DNA of 64,000 nt from Lunularia cruciata (GCA_948567375.1 OX419757.1:72547836-72611835); one strand, 5' to 3'; shown: positions 34,187 through 46,945, counted from the first letter of the stretch. Notes: generated by a model from the sequence alone, not told the origin. Numbers and translations are program-made.

Positions 34187-34260
34187 TATCACACTTTAGA
34201 ATTCATGGATTAAATATATGTGAATTGTGATTCTATAATGTATGATGTTATTAACAAATT
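34187..34260 (+). repeat. Second, truncated LTR start in tandem
   Basis: TATCACACTTTAGAATTCATGG resembles the LTR start at 33641 and continues for about 70 bp before similarity fades. The tandem spacing is 546 bp. Confidence 0.6.
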
Positions 34261-34758
34261 GAACAAAATATCCACTTCAACAAAATATCCATTTCGTCAA
34301 AGGATATCCAACAGTAACCGGTTCTTACATGGCAAGCAAAAAGGGGAAGAAGAACTCACTAACTTACCAACTTAGATTGTGATGCCGCTAATGAAACGAG
34401 AGACCCGGAGATGAAATTTGATGAAACGAGAGACCCGGAGGTAAAATTTCCTGGTCTTTCGGTAAAGCAAAGCTTTGGAGTCTGCTTCTGCACAGTGACT
34501 GTTCTTTCTAACTGTACATGGAACCACCGAAAGGGACACGGAATGAACATAAGAATGTCGATGATATGTGGGATGCTGACTTGTGAGATTCCTGGCGGCG
34601 TGATCATGAGTAGGAAGTCTATCCGGTAATCGCAAGAGATTAGTCTTTCGCGTAGTACTAAGAGGGGCTACAGGGGGGAAAGAATTGAGGTTCCGTAGAC
34701 AGTGTTGAGCTCGGTTTAGATTTAATTTAGCGACCTACCCGCTGTGAGTTAACTCATT
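34261..34758. other. Intergenic, upstream of the GDSL locus
   Basis: No gene recognised. A 31-bp direct repeat containing ATGAAACGAGAGACCCGGAG occurs twice at about 34391-34451. Confidence 0.5.
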
Positions 34759-36691
34759 ATGATGAAGGGTACGGTGATCATGTCTGTGGTAGGTTTAGTG
34801 ATACTTGCAGTCAGTGCATTTCATGCGCATCCTGAACTATGGAAGAGAAGAAAGGCGACCGCGTAGGAAAAACGAAGGATGGGAAGACTTCATCAAGCCG
34901 TACAAGGGAGAGAAAAAAAAGGTAACATGGGGCTAAGCCCCAATAGAATCTATATGAGAAATCTGCACTACCGCACCTAAGATATCCTGAACTATGGAAA
35001 GGGAATCTCAAGATGTTCAAAGTGCCCGCAGTATTCACTTTTGGCGACCAGACTGCAGATGCTGGGACCAACAACTACATTGCAAAGCCAGCGTTTCTGG
35101 CTAACTTCACCCCATATGGACAGACCTACTTCCATCAACCCACCGGCCGCTTCACCGATAGACGGCTGTGGATCGATTTTCTGGGTACATAACAGCAACT
35201 GTATGCAAGGAAGGCTCTAAACAATAGGCTCATTGATGCGTGAGATCTCGCTGCTTTGTCAAGCTTTTTAAATGCCTGAATATTTGAAGTTCATCTTCGT
35301 GAGGGACAACGGCAGTTACCCAGGAGGAATTTACAGCAAAACATTCGCTAAGCAGGAACCACAAGTGCTCGAATTCTCTTGTGATCTCTAGCCGAGGTTC
35401 TTGTGATTGGAATCCGAATCTGCGTCTCGTGAAAGATTTAGATGATCATGAAGCTGGAGCTTACCTGCAAACAAACTTATAAGCATGTACCCCTATAAGA
35501 ACCTTTAGGACTCCGTAATGGGATGCCCTGGTGATTCAACGACGAATATGGAAGAGCGCACCTGAATTTTGTATTGTGAAAAATGAATGCTAATGCTAAT
35601 GTTCCGTGGGTTGGTTGCAAAAAGCCCAAGCGCTCGGCCTGCCCACAACCACGGCCTATTTGAAGCTCGGTTTCACAGACTTGAGCAAAGGCTGCAACTT
35701 TGCTTCCTCGGGAAGTGGATGTTAAAAAACCACTAAAAACCATGGTAGTAAGATCGCGACGACTTGAATTCTCTCTCAACATTTGCTCTAGTTTACGAGA
35801 TACGCAGAAAGCTTGCTTTGTTTACTACGTTCTCTAGTGATCAAAGTGATCACCTGTACGGGAAGAAGAAGTATAGTATCCACACGAAGTGAAAACATAG
35901 CTGGCTTGCTTCTCATTTGCTAAGTTCGATGGCAAATCCGCATCGATCTGGACAGTAAGCAGCGAGGTTACCGGCCATTATCTTAGATTCCAACTGCCCG
36001 TGCGGTACCCTCCTCGTCAATCGTCTGTGCATGTTGATCTGCTATAACCTGTGACCGTCAAAGACTGAATTGTGATACCGATGACATAACAACTTCTGAA
36101 CAATTGGTGATTTGTCTTGCAGGAAATGTACACTGAAGGCGCGAAGAAGATAATCATCGACGGTTTGGGTCCCCTTGGATGCGTTTCAGCAAATGGAGCA
36201 GGGAACAATGGCCCCTGCTTTAAGCGAGCAAATGACTTGACAAAAATGTTCAATGCTTATCTACCTGCGCTTCAAGAATGTCTGACACTCAAATGTCCCG
36301 GTTCTTTCATCATTTACACCAATAAGTACGATTTTGTAGAAGAATTCATCAAGAATGGAACAGCTTAAGGTGAGTAATGCCCTTGAATACATATCGTTCT
36401 TCTACAGCAGACAATTAGTTAAACCATGATAGGGATCCACCCAGCTAAATTCTACTTTGGTTTGGCGTCATATGTGCAGGTTTCACAAAGGGGTCACATG
36501 CTTGCTGCGGAACTGGAGCTTATAATGGAGACATAGCAGGATGTGGTGCTGTTGACGCCAATGGAACTGCCGCTTACAACCTGTGCCCGAAGGATAAGCT
36601 CGGGGAGTATGTGTTTTGGGACTATGCTCATGTTACGGAGAGGCCATGTGGGTTGCTGGCCGATTTTTGCATGAATGGTGGTACAAAGTAA
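34759..36691 (+). pseudogene. GDSL esterase/lipase pseudogene, interrupted by a LINE tail
   Basis: Exon 1 begins at ATG 34759 with a secretory signal-like leader. Without the 34845-35000 insertion it reads through in frame to PAVFTFGDQTADAG near 35030-35070. The GDSL catalytic Ser is replaced by Gln. Exon 1 ends near 35185 (FTDRRLWIDFLG). Exon 2, about 35618-35722, has GLPTTTAYLKLGFTD and FASSGSG and runs into TAA at 35723-35725. A later exon begins 36122 (EMYTEGAKKIIIDGLGPLGC) and carries a TAA at 36366-36368, where a Tyr codon is expected. The last exon is 36480-36691 (SHACCGTGAYN and FWDYAHVTE, with the catalytic Asp/His region retained). GDSL hydrolases are extracellular lipid or ester hydrolases. 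The locus is dead. Confidence 0.88.
34845..34983 (-). mobile_element. 5'-truncated LINE tail with 16-bp target duplication
   Basis: 139 bp that match, in reverse complement, the 3' end of the LINE at 58600-61728 (61605-61728). ATCCTGAACTATGGAA occurs on both sides, at 34829-34844 and 34984-34999. The insertion sits in the first exon of the GDSL gene; removing it restores the reading frame. There is no poly(A) tail. Confidence 0.9.
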
Positions 36692-39600
36692 GCAAAGCCC
36701 TTAAGCAACAGTTCGTTGTCTAGCTTCTAAACTCGTCCAGTGTAGGTGGAGCTTAAGAAGGCTCCTAAATTCATGATCAGGGAACACATGTTTTGAAACG
36801 CTGAAGAATGACTCTAATGACAAAGTTACGATGATCACAGTTTCACATATCTAAAGTTTAGTTGATTCAGTGGCGTATTGCCAGTTTAGGTAGATTTTGC
36901 CTTCTGGAGATGTAGTGTAGTCTGAATCGTAGTTGGTTCCAGCCCCACCCCGTTCAGTGAACGGAGTAGGACATGGTAATATGATGAGATAGTCAAACCG
37001 GCAGCTTGTTATTCACCGAGGACGATGTTTAACATGGTGCTTCAATAACTAATATTACCTGCTACTCCAGTCTCACAGCTAAATCTATTCCAATTTTTGC
37101 ATTGATATCGGTCGGCCTTCAATGGCAATATTAATGTAATGTTCCGATACTGGTAGATGGATAGAAATATATTGGCTATGAGTACTAACCAGTGGAATAA
37201 CTCACTGGTCACTACATGCGACCCCAATGGTTGCATGCTGCATGAGACGCATACAGAATCATGCATATTTTCAAGTGAATATTAGGTCTTCTTGGTCGGA
37301 ATTCGTTCTAGACAAAAGTGAAAGGGTTTGACCATATAATTATTTTAGAAAAATAGCACTTGTACAAAAAAAAGTATATGGTTCTTTGTAATCAGTCACA
37401 ATTCTATCGAAAATTTCAATCAATGGGAGGTTGAAGAATGAGCTTCCAAATAACCTCGAGCAATTGAGGAATGAATAGCGCCAGAGCTTGTCAATCAAGG
37501 CAATCGGGTGTGCCGCGAGGACTGGGTTTCTTTGTCTCTACGAAGCGATATATCTCAAATTGGAACTTCACCGAGCTCATTTCTTCTTCTTTGTTGAGTC
37601 TCGTGAGGTTTTGGTTTTAGTGAAGAGAGCAGGCAAGTATCATGTGCATTTTCTGGTGTTAGAATGGATGTGGTTTGATTGATGGTGATTGTCTATTCGT
37701 TTGATTATAGATTGATATAATATAATTTATTATAGATTTTTTTTATCAATTTATTATAGTATTTTAAAGTATATATATGTCTTCATACTTTCTATAAATA
37801 GATGATGTAGACAATAATATATGTTTTATGACAAATATGGATATATGCATTATAAGGTAGTCTTCACATCAACGTACATTGCTCTTGTATGTTAGAGCAA
37901 GCTTTTGAGGTTAATATTAAGCTCAAGTTCTTAATTTCCTCCCTTTGATTAGGTTTGAAATTCCAGATAAATTTGTGCTTCTGCTTAGTTTTAGCCCTTC
38001 AAGGTATAAATTTGTGCTTTCGCTTGAAGTCTGTGGCTTAGGCTTTGGTTGAATGATTGAGCTTAATGGTTGAGATTGAAACTGGAAAAGAGTCTCAAGA
38101 GACTATTGACTTGCAAAGAGATTTTATGTATCTAATTTAATAATATTGTTTTCTTGAGACAAGTTTGTGTTTGCTCAAGGTATCAATTTTACATCGAATG
38201 CATGATTATGATTTTGTTTACAAAGTTACTATGGTAGTTTTTATAACATTCATTACTGGTATAAATGATTTCATAATATTTCATACTTGAATACTGTACG
38301 GTTGGTTGGTGTATAAATGTGATAGTACTTCACCGCATGTCTCAACGATGATAAGCGTGATAGGCTCCAGAAATTTGCATATATTTGTAGCTTTTGATAG
38401 CAGAACCCGCGCACTAATTTGCTGTAGATAACCATGGATAAGAGTTACCTCCTGCATGTTCATAGTTATTTGGCCTTTCATACATGAGCATCACTTGGAC
38501 CTCGATAAATTGTTTGTATATATGTATGCCGTATTGGTTGTTATCAACTGGTATTGACATCGATCATTTAGATTTACTTTCGCTAACCATTCATATTCTA
38601 TGAGTTTTGCAATCCACTATCCTATGTGCGAGGACATAAAGGCGGCAAATACTACATGGTATTCCAAGGTATAACCTTCACGATCTGATGTGTGAATTTG
38701 CTCTTGTTTGCTTGATGTTAATGGAATCTACTATAACTAACTTCATTTATTTTGTTCCAAGGTTGTCAATCCTGGCAGTTGATGTTTATTAAGGAAATGA
38801 AGGCTTCCGAGTGAAACCATATCACAAGCTTGCATACATTATAATACACTATCCACCGACTATTCTTTGTCCTGAGTTGGATTAGAACATAAGACTAATC
38901 TCGTACTTAATAATGGCATCTAATGTGTTGGAGATTTTCTTACGAAAACAAAGACACCCAAACCATACCTTACCTAGTGTATCAGACACTTAATATTCAT
39001 CAAAGAGAGTATGTTCTGTATTGTTTGCAAATTTTCTACTGCCTTGTCCTCTTAATGAAACGACGACTCCAGTACTGAATTTTCCTTTGCCAAACTCAGC
39101 AGGTAGCTGGATACAAAGATGCTCAAATTGCACTTATCTTTAGCTGAGAACCGTTATAATTGCAAGCGGAAAATGTCCCTCTCATGGAGTGGCAGTTATC
39201 TAGGTCCAACCGTAAATTCATTTCGCTGTATTACCATAAGGACAAAAAGTAGGCTGTGCTTATTTGTAAATGATAGCATAACTGGTAAACTCTTGATTTA
39301 GCTCCACAGCATATGGTAACAAGGTTTTAGCTCACCAGGTAAATAGTGGCAATATCCAGAACTGCATTTCTGGTTCACTGGAAGCTATCAAGAAATTCAT
39401 TTTATATTTTCCAGAGAAAAGGGCGAAAATCCACTTTTATATTTTCTAGTAACCGTACCATTTGTGGTACTTCCGTTATTTTGGCGAGAAAGATTTAACT
39501 GACATATAATTGGCACTTGGATTAACCGACCCCAAGTGCCACGTCGTCCGGTGTGGCGTCCGTGAGTATAGTTGGTATGGAGTGAGTTCGTGCCAGCAAC

Positions 39601-40560
39601 CAATGGAACCAAGCTGGCATGGCGCTTTCTCAAACTGTCGCGTTTGTAAAATCCATTGCCACATAGGACTAACACACGCCACGTAAAGGTCTCAAGGGGT
39701 TCGGTTAAGTTTTCTCTCCAACTTGGGAGTCGGCCAAGTCGAAGTGCCATATATGGGGTCAGTTTAGTCTATCTCTGGTTATTTTGCTCCAAAGTTAAGT
39801 CTCAAACTACAGCTTTACGTGTCGTCATTATAGCGTAGCTCAAACGGTCCTGAATAAGTAAGAAAACTTGTTCGATAAGTACAGTAGTGGCCATAAGTAT
39901 TATAGCGAATGATATAGTGGGTGGGATTATAGATTTGTTCTATACTAAACACTACCATCTAAAGCAGAACAATCAATCGGATTCAAGTTCAATGCATGTC
40001 CCCGTTATCCGATTTCTCGAACTAAATCTTCTCATTGCAACAAAGACATGCTTCTTAAAAACGAATGAGTGGGAACACGCCTTTTTGAAGTTTTACAAGA
40101 CTCAATTATAAAAAGGAAAAAAGGTTTTGCAGTGAGCCTTGATTGTAAAGAGGCAGACGAGGAAAAGGGAATTAGTGATGATTAGCAGACATAATGAAGA
40201 CCAATTACTACTGACTCGGTCATCTTTACGCGTAAACGCAAATGTACAGGTCCATCGCAGTTCCGTCTGCAAACCATCTGGACTTTTAATTTCTGGCATT
40301 TGTTCTATAACCATCAAGCCTTGTCTTGATGTAGCGAATGCCAAACAAAATGATTATTATGAATACACTGGTAAAATCTCACTTTTCCACCTATTCTGGT
40401 ACCGGGACTGAATCAGTTGTTTATTGCCATTTTAGTTAGATATTCAAAGGTGTTTGAAAATTTGTTTTTTATTTAGAAATTAAATTTTTAATTCAAACCT
40501 GATGGAACTTGTGCTTGGGTTGAAAAAATTGTTCAGTCTTTAATATTGAAACACTGGGTT
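36692..40560. other. Intergenic region
   Basis: AT-rich with scattered short frames. I could not assign any protein family, RNA or element to 36692-40560. Confidence 0.5.
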
Positions 40561-40561
40561 C

Positions 40562-40630
40562 AGAAGAATCGTTCTAAACGGTTTTATCAAACAATAAATG
40601 ATAGATTATTGATGATAGAACGATTCTTCT
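40562..40630. repeat. 15-bp perfect inverted repeat, followed by a GC hairpin
   Basis: AGAAGAATCGTTCTA at 40562-40576 is the exact reverse complement of 40616-40630. Just after it CGGCGCCTCT (40637-40646) pairs with AGAGGCGCCG (40661-40670). Both could fold in a transcript. Confidence 0.65.
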
Positions 40631-40730
40631 AAACATCGGCGCCTCTTCTCACTGGACGATAGAGGCGCCGAGTTAGCCAAAATTGACGCTTGTATAAAAG
40701 CGTATTTTCCTTCATTAGTCTGTTTTGTCA

Positions 40731-40890
40731 GTTGATTAAAATATAGATCACACAAAGGGGTGCATTCTGGACTTTGAAAGAACAACATCCAGAATGATGA
40801 ATGACTTCTCAGTTGATTAAAATATAGATTACACAAAGTGGTGCATTCTGGACTTTGAAAGAATAAAGTCCATGATGAATGATTCATTCA
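40731..40890. repeat. 81-bp tandem duplication
   Basis: The unit AGTTGATTAAAATATAGAT... starts at 40731 and again at 40812, with about ten differences. The minus-strand frame over it encodes two copies of the same peptide (SPEC-LC-LYFNQL), which is a result of the duplication rather than evidence for a gene. Confidence 0.75.
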
Positions 40891-43800
40891 TCCTAGGTTC
40901 TCTATATTCAGGCTCTCTTTCGAGCAATAATCGTACCGACTTGAGATGTTAAAGGCCTCGATTAAAACAAAAGAAGAAGGTGTGAAATCAGGCCCCTTTA
41001 ACGGTCATTTGAAACAGACATACCGTACTGCGAAAGAGGAAGTTAATAACACGCTTCGGCTCAGCCAAGCCCGCGGTCTATCCTTTTGAAAAGTGTTGGA
41101 GTCAATAGTAAAATCTCTCAATAATAACCTGTTCAATCCAAGTACTCCGTAATATGTGTCAGGTTCTTTTTAACCTCCTCCGGGGGGTAAGAGAGAACGT
41201 CCGGTAATCAATGTTAGCTTTTAGATCACGGTCCCATGCAGATGATTGTCGCCATTCCGTCGCGCCGACGTCCGTGAGGAGATTCGCTGCTGTTGTTGGA
41301 TTCTACAGTGGACTGACGTTCGTGCCAACAGACCTGACACGCCACCGGCTGTGTAGGTTAGGCTCCCGTCGCGGGGTACGTGAATTGACCGGGTGGAGAA
41401 ACCGATCTCTCGTTGGAGGTAAGTTTCCTCGATAACTTCTCGATTGGCGATACGGGTTAGATGTAACTCTGGTTCATGGGGCTCCCTTTCGGAGCTTCCG
41501 TTGCTCCGGAGGAGGTGCTTTGGATTTCAAGTTGGCGACAAGGAGCCTTTCACCCTAGAAGTGTTGGGTGAAAAGCTTGGTGTCACCAATTCTTGATCGT
41601 GTCGAGTACGGGTGGAGCCTGGAGGACTGGGCGGATGGGACGCGAAGTGGCCGGAGCTTACAGTGGTTGACCAATTGATGATCGAGCTATTAATGATCGA
41701 ACTGCTGTTACAGGACCTGGAACAGGAGCCTTTGAATGTCAAACGTTTTTAAGATCTAGCTTTGTCTCTCTCCGGCGCTTTACAGTCACGCGTTTCCAGT
41801 TCCATCCCCGTTCAATTCTACTGATTTGGGGTCCCATTTGCTACCGTATTTTGTATTGTATATACAGACATTTCATAATTGTCATTATGCGTTTCCGTCA
41901 TCCCATACTTCCCATTGAAGAACACAATTAAGCAGCCAAGGAGCCGCTGGTGGTAGCAAATGCATCTCGTGTTAGGACATTGTCCGTGCTAAACATTCCC
42001 CTGAAAGCTTATTGATTGTGCCCGTAAGGGTGAGGATAGCAAATCCGTCCCAGCTGGGACCATCCTCCATTTCAAACGTTCGGAAGAAAGTCCAGTGGTG
42101 AAGGCTTTAAATTGCCGGTGAAGGAAATCCTTTTAGATCTCAGAACACCCGTCGTGCCAAACGCTCGGAAAATAACCTAGCATTTGACAATAGACCAGTA
42201 GATACGATCATGAGTGAGTAAGGAGGGCTGTTTGCGTGCCTGTCCTTGTTCGATGCTTTAATTTCAATGTAGATTTGAAGAAGATCCAGGGAATAGGGTT
42301 AATGGAACCTTCTGTTCGGATTTGCAATTCTAAGAAATTATTGTCCCTTCACAGTCCGTGCCTAACAGTTAAGCCAATTCAGTATTGGCTGTGTTTGAGG
42401 TATCTGTTTGGCTCTCCCAGGACTTTCTATTTTCCATCCTCAATTTTCGAAATTTGCAGACTCGCACCGTCTCATGCACCTCCATGGCCTGATTAGAATC
42501 CTTTCTCACAGAATTGATTCCCAACCTGAAGGAACCGTTAAGAGAAGATAGCCGGTTTGATTGCGTCTCTGCTTTTGCTGGACTCGCAACTACTTAGGTG
42601 AGTGTTCAACTAAAGCACGTGGAGCTACCGGCTAGAAGGGAGGCCATTTTCCTACAGAAGTGTCGATTGGTGTACGACAGTATCCAATGTGCAGTGCCTG
42701 TTAGCATCGTTCTCCACTGCTCTTGCGTCGCTCTTCAATTCGGATGTCTCCGAGGAAACAAACAGAAGGGTTGATGGAAGTTTTGCAGAGCCCGCCCTGC
42801 TAGTATCTCCCGACTCCTGGAATAGGATACTCCATCTGGAACAGAACTTTTGAGAGGATGAGTTAGCTTGTTCTACAGTGGTCCCGTTTCTTCGAAAACT
42901 AGAAATGGCCATTTTATGTTACTGAGATAAGGAGATCCCGGAGCTGGGAGCCTCAACCAAACCAATGCATGTAATGCTTCTTGATGTCGAAGTCCTGTGC
43001 TTGTGAGCGACGATGTAATGCGCAACTACCTCGGAGTGATACTTCAGCGTGGCGACCTGCTTCAGCGCTCACTCTTCAGGAGCAGGTAAGCAGTCTTTTT
43101 GTACTCATACTTCATCGCCCACCTACAGCTGTATCTTCACTCTCGCGTCGCACATTCGTTCTTCTACATAAGAGTAATTGTGTATATCAATCGCAGGTCA
43201 CCAAATAATCGTATGTTCGTCGTCCTCCTAAATAGTTTTCTTCCGTTTGAGAAATGCATGATGATGGTTCAAACGAGAGGAATGATAGGAACAAACCTGA
43301 GAGCTTTTAAATGATCTGGATAATTGTACGTCATACTTATCAGTTTCGTTATGTCGTGGGGCAACCTATCGACTTGCAGAAGTTAAGTCAATATCGGTAC
43401 CACTTTAGTCATCCATAGACAGTACCCCTGGAGTGTTTTCTGGTCGTGAGAGACATCTTGGACATAGAGAAATTATCGCGATATATTCCAGTTAATCGTT
43501 GCTGGTCATCCACATTTTATCACACCATCATAACCGTAACTTCGAGAAAATTATCTCTGTAACACAACCGTAATCTGAAGTATTGCATCTCATCGACTGA
43601 GTCACCAGTGTGTTGGATTCTGAAGATTTTTTTGTAAACATGCTGTGTAAACAGTGTATGCTTTGCTTACCACTCTGGTGACTGACAGCTATGCAAAACA
43701 CACAGTTCATATGAAGATTACAATGTGAGAGTCATGTCCTGTCCAGTCTGGCCACGAGGATGTGAACCACACAGATTTATCTTAACGGGTTTTGCATACC

Positions 43801-44455
43801 ATTTACTCATGGTCTAACGATAGTGGTAGCAAGTTATTTTGTTTCAGCGTCCTTGCAGTTTAACGTTTGTTTTCATTTACTCTAAACGAAATCACTCAAG
43901 TCGATTATTACTGGAGTATACCGTCGTAATTTCGTTAGTTGGTTGATGCTTTGAAGGTAAAGAAATTCGAGATGTAGAGTATAAAGAGTCTGGAGCCAGC
44001 GTGGTGACTTTGTCCACGTAAGGTGTAGATTGTTAAAGCTCAAAGCCTGTTGTTGGACATGATTCCTGGCTTTGCGGAGTTCTTTCGTATTATCTTTCTC
44101 AACTTTTGGAACTCTCTTGTTCATAATACATATTAATTGACGTTATTGTCTGTACTATTTCAGGTCTCCACTCATCTTCTGCACTGTGTATCACACACGA
44201 GAAGTACGTTTCATACTGAAGAAATCTACAAGGATTCTGATTATACCGAGCTATCAACTTGAACTCTTTGTTTGCTCGACAGGAGAGTTTAACTTTGTAG
44301 TGAGCTACCGACAATAGAGAAGCACATGCCGAGGCCATTCAGTCTTCTCTCACTCGAGGATCAGTTCACTGTTGTACATCTTTCGAGTGTCTCTTCTACT
44401 TGGAAGATAAAATGCTCTACGTCAGTACTAGTGCGCAAGGCTCGTACATTAGACG
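40891..44455. other. Region upstream of the ARP gene
   Basis: More GC-rich than its neighbours between about 41160 and 42950, with no supported coding exon. It could hold 5' UTR exons and control regions of the ARP gene; I see no proof of this. Confidence 0.4.
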
Positions 44456-45994
44456 ATGAAGGAGAGACAACGGTGGCAACCTGAGGAAGATTCACTGCTA
44501 CGGGATTACGTTGACAAGTTTGGGGCTAAGGATTGGGGTAAAGTTTCAGAGCGAACGGGGAGAGCATTGGATAGAGACGCCAAATCATGCATGGAGAGAT
44601 GGAAGAATTACCTTAAACCAGGAATAAAGAAAACTCCTCTGACGCCAGAAGAAAAAGTTCTAGTAATAAATCTGCAGGAGAAGTACGGAAACAAGTGGAA
44701 GAAAATAGCGAGTGAAGTTCCTGGGCGGACTGCCAAAAGACTTGGGAAGTGGTGGGAGGTGCACAAAGAAAGGGAGAGAAAGGAAAGAGAGAGAGAGTGG
44801 GGTGCTCCTACTGGAGAGGAGTCTGCGACAAATCCTAACTACAGCGAACTCTTCAAGCACATTGCAGAAAAGTTGGACCAGCGCCAGGGGGGTTCCTCGT
44901 CGTCATCTGTACCAGCACTTCCTTCCCTTCCCTTACATCACCCTTTTGCCCCTCCAGCTTCCTCTCTTCTTCTCAAAGGTTCAACCATGGCAGCCGACCC
45001 TTACTCTGCACAAGGTCTGTACTTAACACAACATCAACCCCTATCTATCGGTCCTACCTCAAGTTCCTCATCCATGGGAACAACCTCCGTACCTGTAGCT
45101 GATTCATTTGATTTCAAGTTAGATGACGCTAGATTACACGAAGCTGCCTCGACCACTCATACTCAAACACCAATGGCTGCAACCCAAGTTCTCCCTCCGT
45201 TTTCCCTTGCTTCTCGACATTCCCAGTTAAGGAGCAAAGAAACTTCTTCACTTCCTCTTTGGATGTCCACATTACCCTCAACTTCTGCAACAGGAAAGTT
45301 ATGCCCAATTTCCGGAGCTATACGGGAAACGTGCAACGTAGCGAAGTCCCGCGTGCACTCGGATTATCATGGAGATCGAAGCCGCCATCCCTCCGTTGGC
45401 CTATCGTTAGCCTCTCCGCCTTCTCCCACAATCGGTGTCGGGCCAAGCAGTCCAAAGTGGTCACACGATACGGATGTAGGGACGAACACAACAAGGTCGA
45501 GCGGTGTTGAAGAGGCAGCTACCGGTCAGAGAGCATCTTGGTACCATAATCAAACTACCGTAGGGGGAACTGCATCTGTTTCAGGCGGGATTGTGGACGA
45601 GGTGAGGATGCATAATCCCACCCCAAAAAATCTTGAAGATTTTATTGCATACTGGAAGGATCTGGATGAGAAGAGTAAAATCTGGCCATTTCAGCGGAAG
45701 GAGGAGAGCTGGAAACTCAAAAGATTTAGGCGTGAGATGGTTGAGGAGAAAATTGCTAGAAGTCGCAAGAAAGCTGAGGAATTCGATTCCCGCCTTCAGA
45801 TACTAAGGACGGAACAGAGGAAGTTTTTGGAGGACCTGGAACTTGAATATTGGGAGAAAATGGAGGCGATGGAAAGAGAAGTGGAGACAGAGGACCGCAG
45901 GAAGTTCGATGAGTGGATTGGGAACCAACAGGTGATCATTCAAGAGCAGAAGAAGTTCCTGCACGAGTGGAGTCGTCGATCTGCAGGTGTCTGA
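44456..45994 (+). CDS. ARP: ARP-class R2R3-MYB transcription factor (AS1/RS2/PHAN type)
   Basis: A single 512-codon exon with ATG at 44456 and TGA at 45992-45994. It opens [15 protein letters not shown], the conserved ARP start. Two MYB repeats follow: R2 about residues 4-53 with Trp7, Trp27 and Trp49, then R3 about 62-104 with Trp81, Trp99 and Trp100 and [26 protein letters not shown] long Ser/Thr/Pro-rich middle (about 115-400) and a charged, coiled-coil-like C terminus (about 405-505) complete it. ARP proteins act in the nucleus as repressors of class I KNOX genes in leaf development and are known from vascular plants including lycophytes. The protein is longer than flowering plant AS1 (about 370 residues) because of the middle region. 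No interrupting stops. Confidence 0.95.
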   Translation: MKERQRWQPEEDSLLRDYVDKFGAKDWGKVSERTGRALDRDAKSCMERWKNYLKPGIKKTPLTPEEKVLVINLQEKYGNKWKKIASEVPGRTAKRLGKWWEVHKERERKEREREWGAPTGEESATNPNYSELFKHIAEKLDQRQGGSSSSSVPALPSLPLHHPFAPPASSLLLKGSTMAADPYSAQGLYLTQHQPLSIGPTSSSSSMGTTSVPVADSFDFKLDDARLHEAASTTHTQTPMAATQVLPPFSLASRHSQLRSKETSSLPLWMSTLPSTSATGKLCPISGAIRETCNVAKSRVHSDYHGDRSRHPSVGLSLASPPSPTIGVGPSSPKWSHDTDVGTNTTRSSGVEEAATGQRASWYHNQTTVGGTASVSGGIVDEVRMHNPTPKNLEDFIAYWKDLDEKSKIWPFQRKEESWKLKRFRREMVEEKIARSRKKAEEFDSRLQILRTEQRKFLEDLELEYWEKMEAMEREVETEDRRKFDEWIGNQQVIIQEQKKFLHEWSRRSAGV

Positions 45995-46864
45995 TAGGTC
46001 AAGTAGACACTTTCAGCCTTTGCGATACTTACACACTAAAGCAAAGAATGTAGCAAGATGCAAATCTTTCTTGCATTAAGACGGAGTGAGCTGTCTGTAC
46101 AGGAAGGAAATTTAAAGGAAGACATAAGCAACACGCTTGAAGCGTTTACAGTCTGGTCAGAATGAGGTCTTCTGGCGGGTATGGCCACCTAGAGTTGTAA
46201 GGGGTACTGGAACACCAGCTCTACATTAGATGGCGTACTCATTCCGTAGAATGAACTACGTGCTGCAGTCCTTGTATAGGAACTAAAGCCGAGAGACAAA
46301 CGAAAGCAACAGGATGCAATACACTTTTAGAACTTTAGCAAACAGTGACAGATCTCCAAATAGATCTGATACTTAGACGAAGAAATTACAAAATCATATC
46401 TTGTTCGAGCAATGCACTTACATTTACTCTCTTGAAAATCCGCAGCAGGCAATGGACCATGAAGTCCTCAAGCCAGTGCAAGAAGTGTATAGCAAATGAA
46501 GCAACGGAAGATACCTGTTGGATGCGAGATCACGCTTTTCCTCTGGTGAATCCTTCTGAACCCTGTTTCTGAGTTTGCCGCAAGTGTGACGGTTTAATAT
46601 CTCCAGTGACTCTCCTTCGACCAATCTGATTGTGGGGGACGTTCATACTTTGTAATAACTAAAGTCTGCCAGGAGGAACCCTGCCTGCAGCTACAGAACA
46701 AATTTACAGTTGCAGAGTGACAGAACTTCCGCATTCCACAATCGTGATTAATTAACTGCAGTAGACTCTCCACAGATGCAAGGCTTCGGTTCCGGACAAG
46801 AGATTGCGTTTCAAGAGGAATTGCAATTTTTGGAAATTTGACAAGTGGACCTTCGCAATACTCA
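45995..46864. other. Downstream of the ARP gene, nothing recognised
   Basis: Likely 3' UTR and intergenic sequence. No gene was supported. Confidence 0.5.
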
Positions 46865-46945
46865 TCGGGAGGATTAAAGAAAACGGCAACCGCGTAGAAA
46901 TGACGAAGGATGGCAAGACCCCATCAAGCCGATTATCGGGCAGAA
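46865..46945 (-). mobile_element. LINE tail fragment
   Basis: In reverse complement it matches the 3' UTR of the LINE at 61640-61728 (around GGCTTGATG, ATCCTT and the GCGG-TTGCC end). More diverged than the 34845 copy; no target duplication was established. Confidence 0.6.

Noticed and set aside
35930-36060. Additional GDSL exon with HYLRFQLPV
   Set aside because: The short match may be an exon remnant between 35720 and 36122 but the splice sites and GDSL block III residues are not clear.
40606-40887. ORF with two repeats of a Cys-rich peptide
   Set aside because: The repetition is fully explained by the 81-bp DNA duplication; no protein family fits.
41211-41745. Possible coding exons before the ARP gene
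   Set aside because: The frames are GC-rich but match no family; a 5' UTR or intergenic origin is equally likely.
46865-46945. Target duplication around the LINE tail fragment (AGGATT)
   Set aside because: Only six bases match and the fragment edges are vague.
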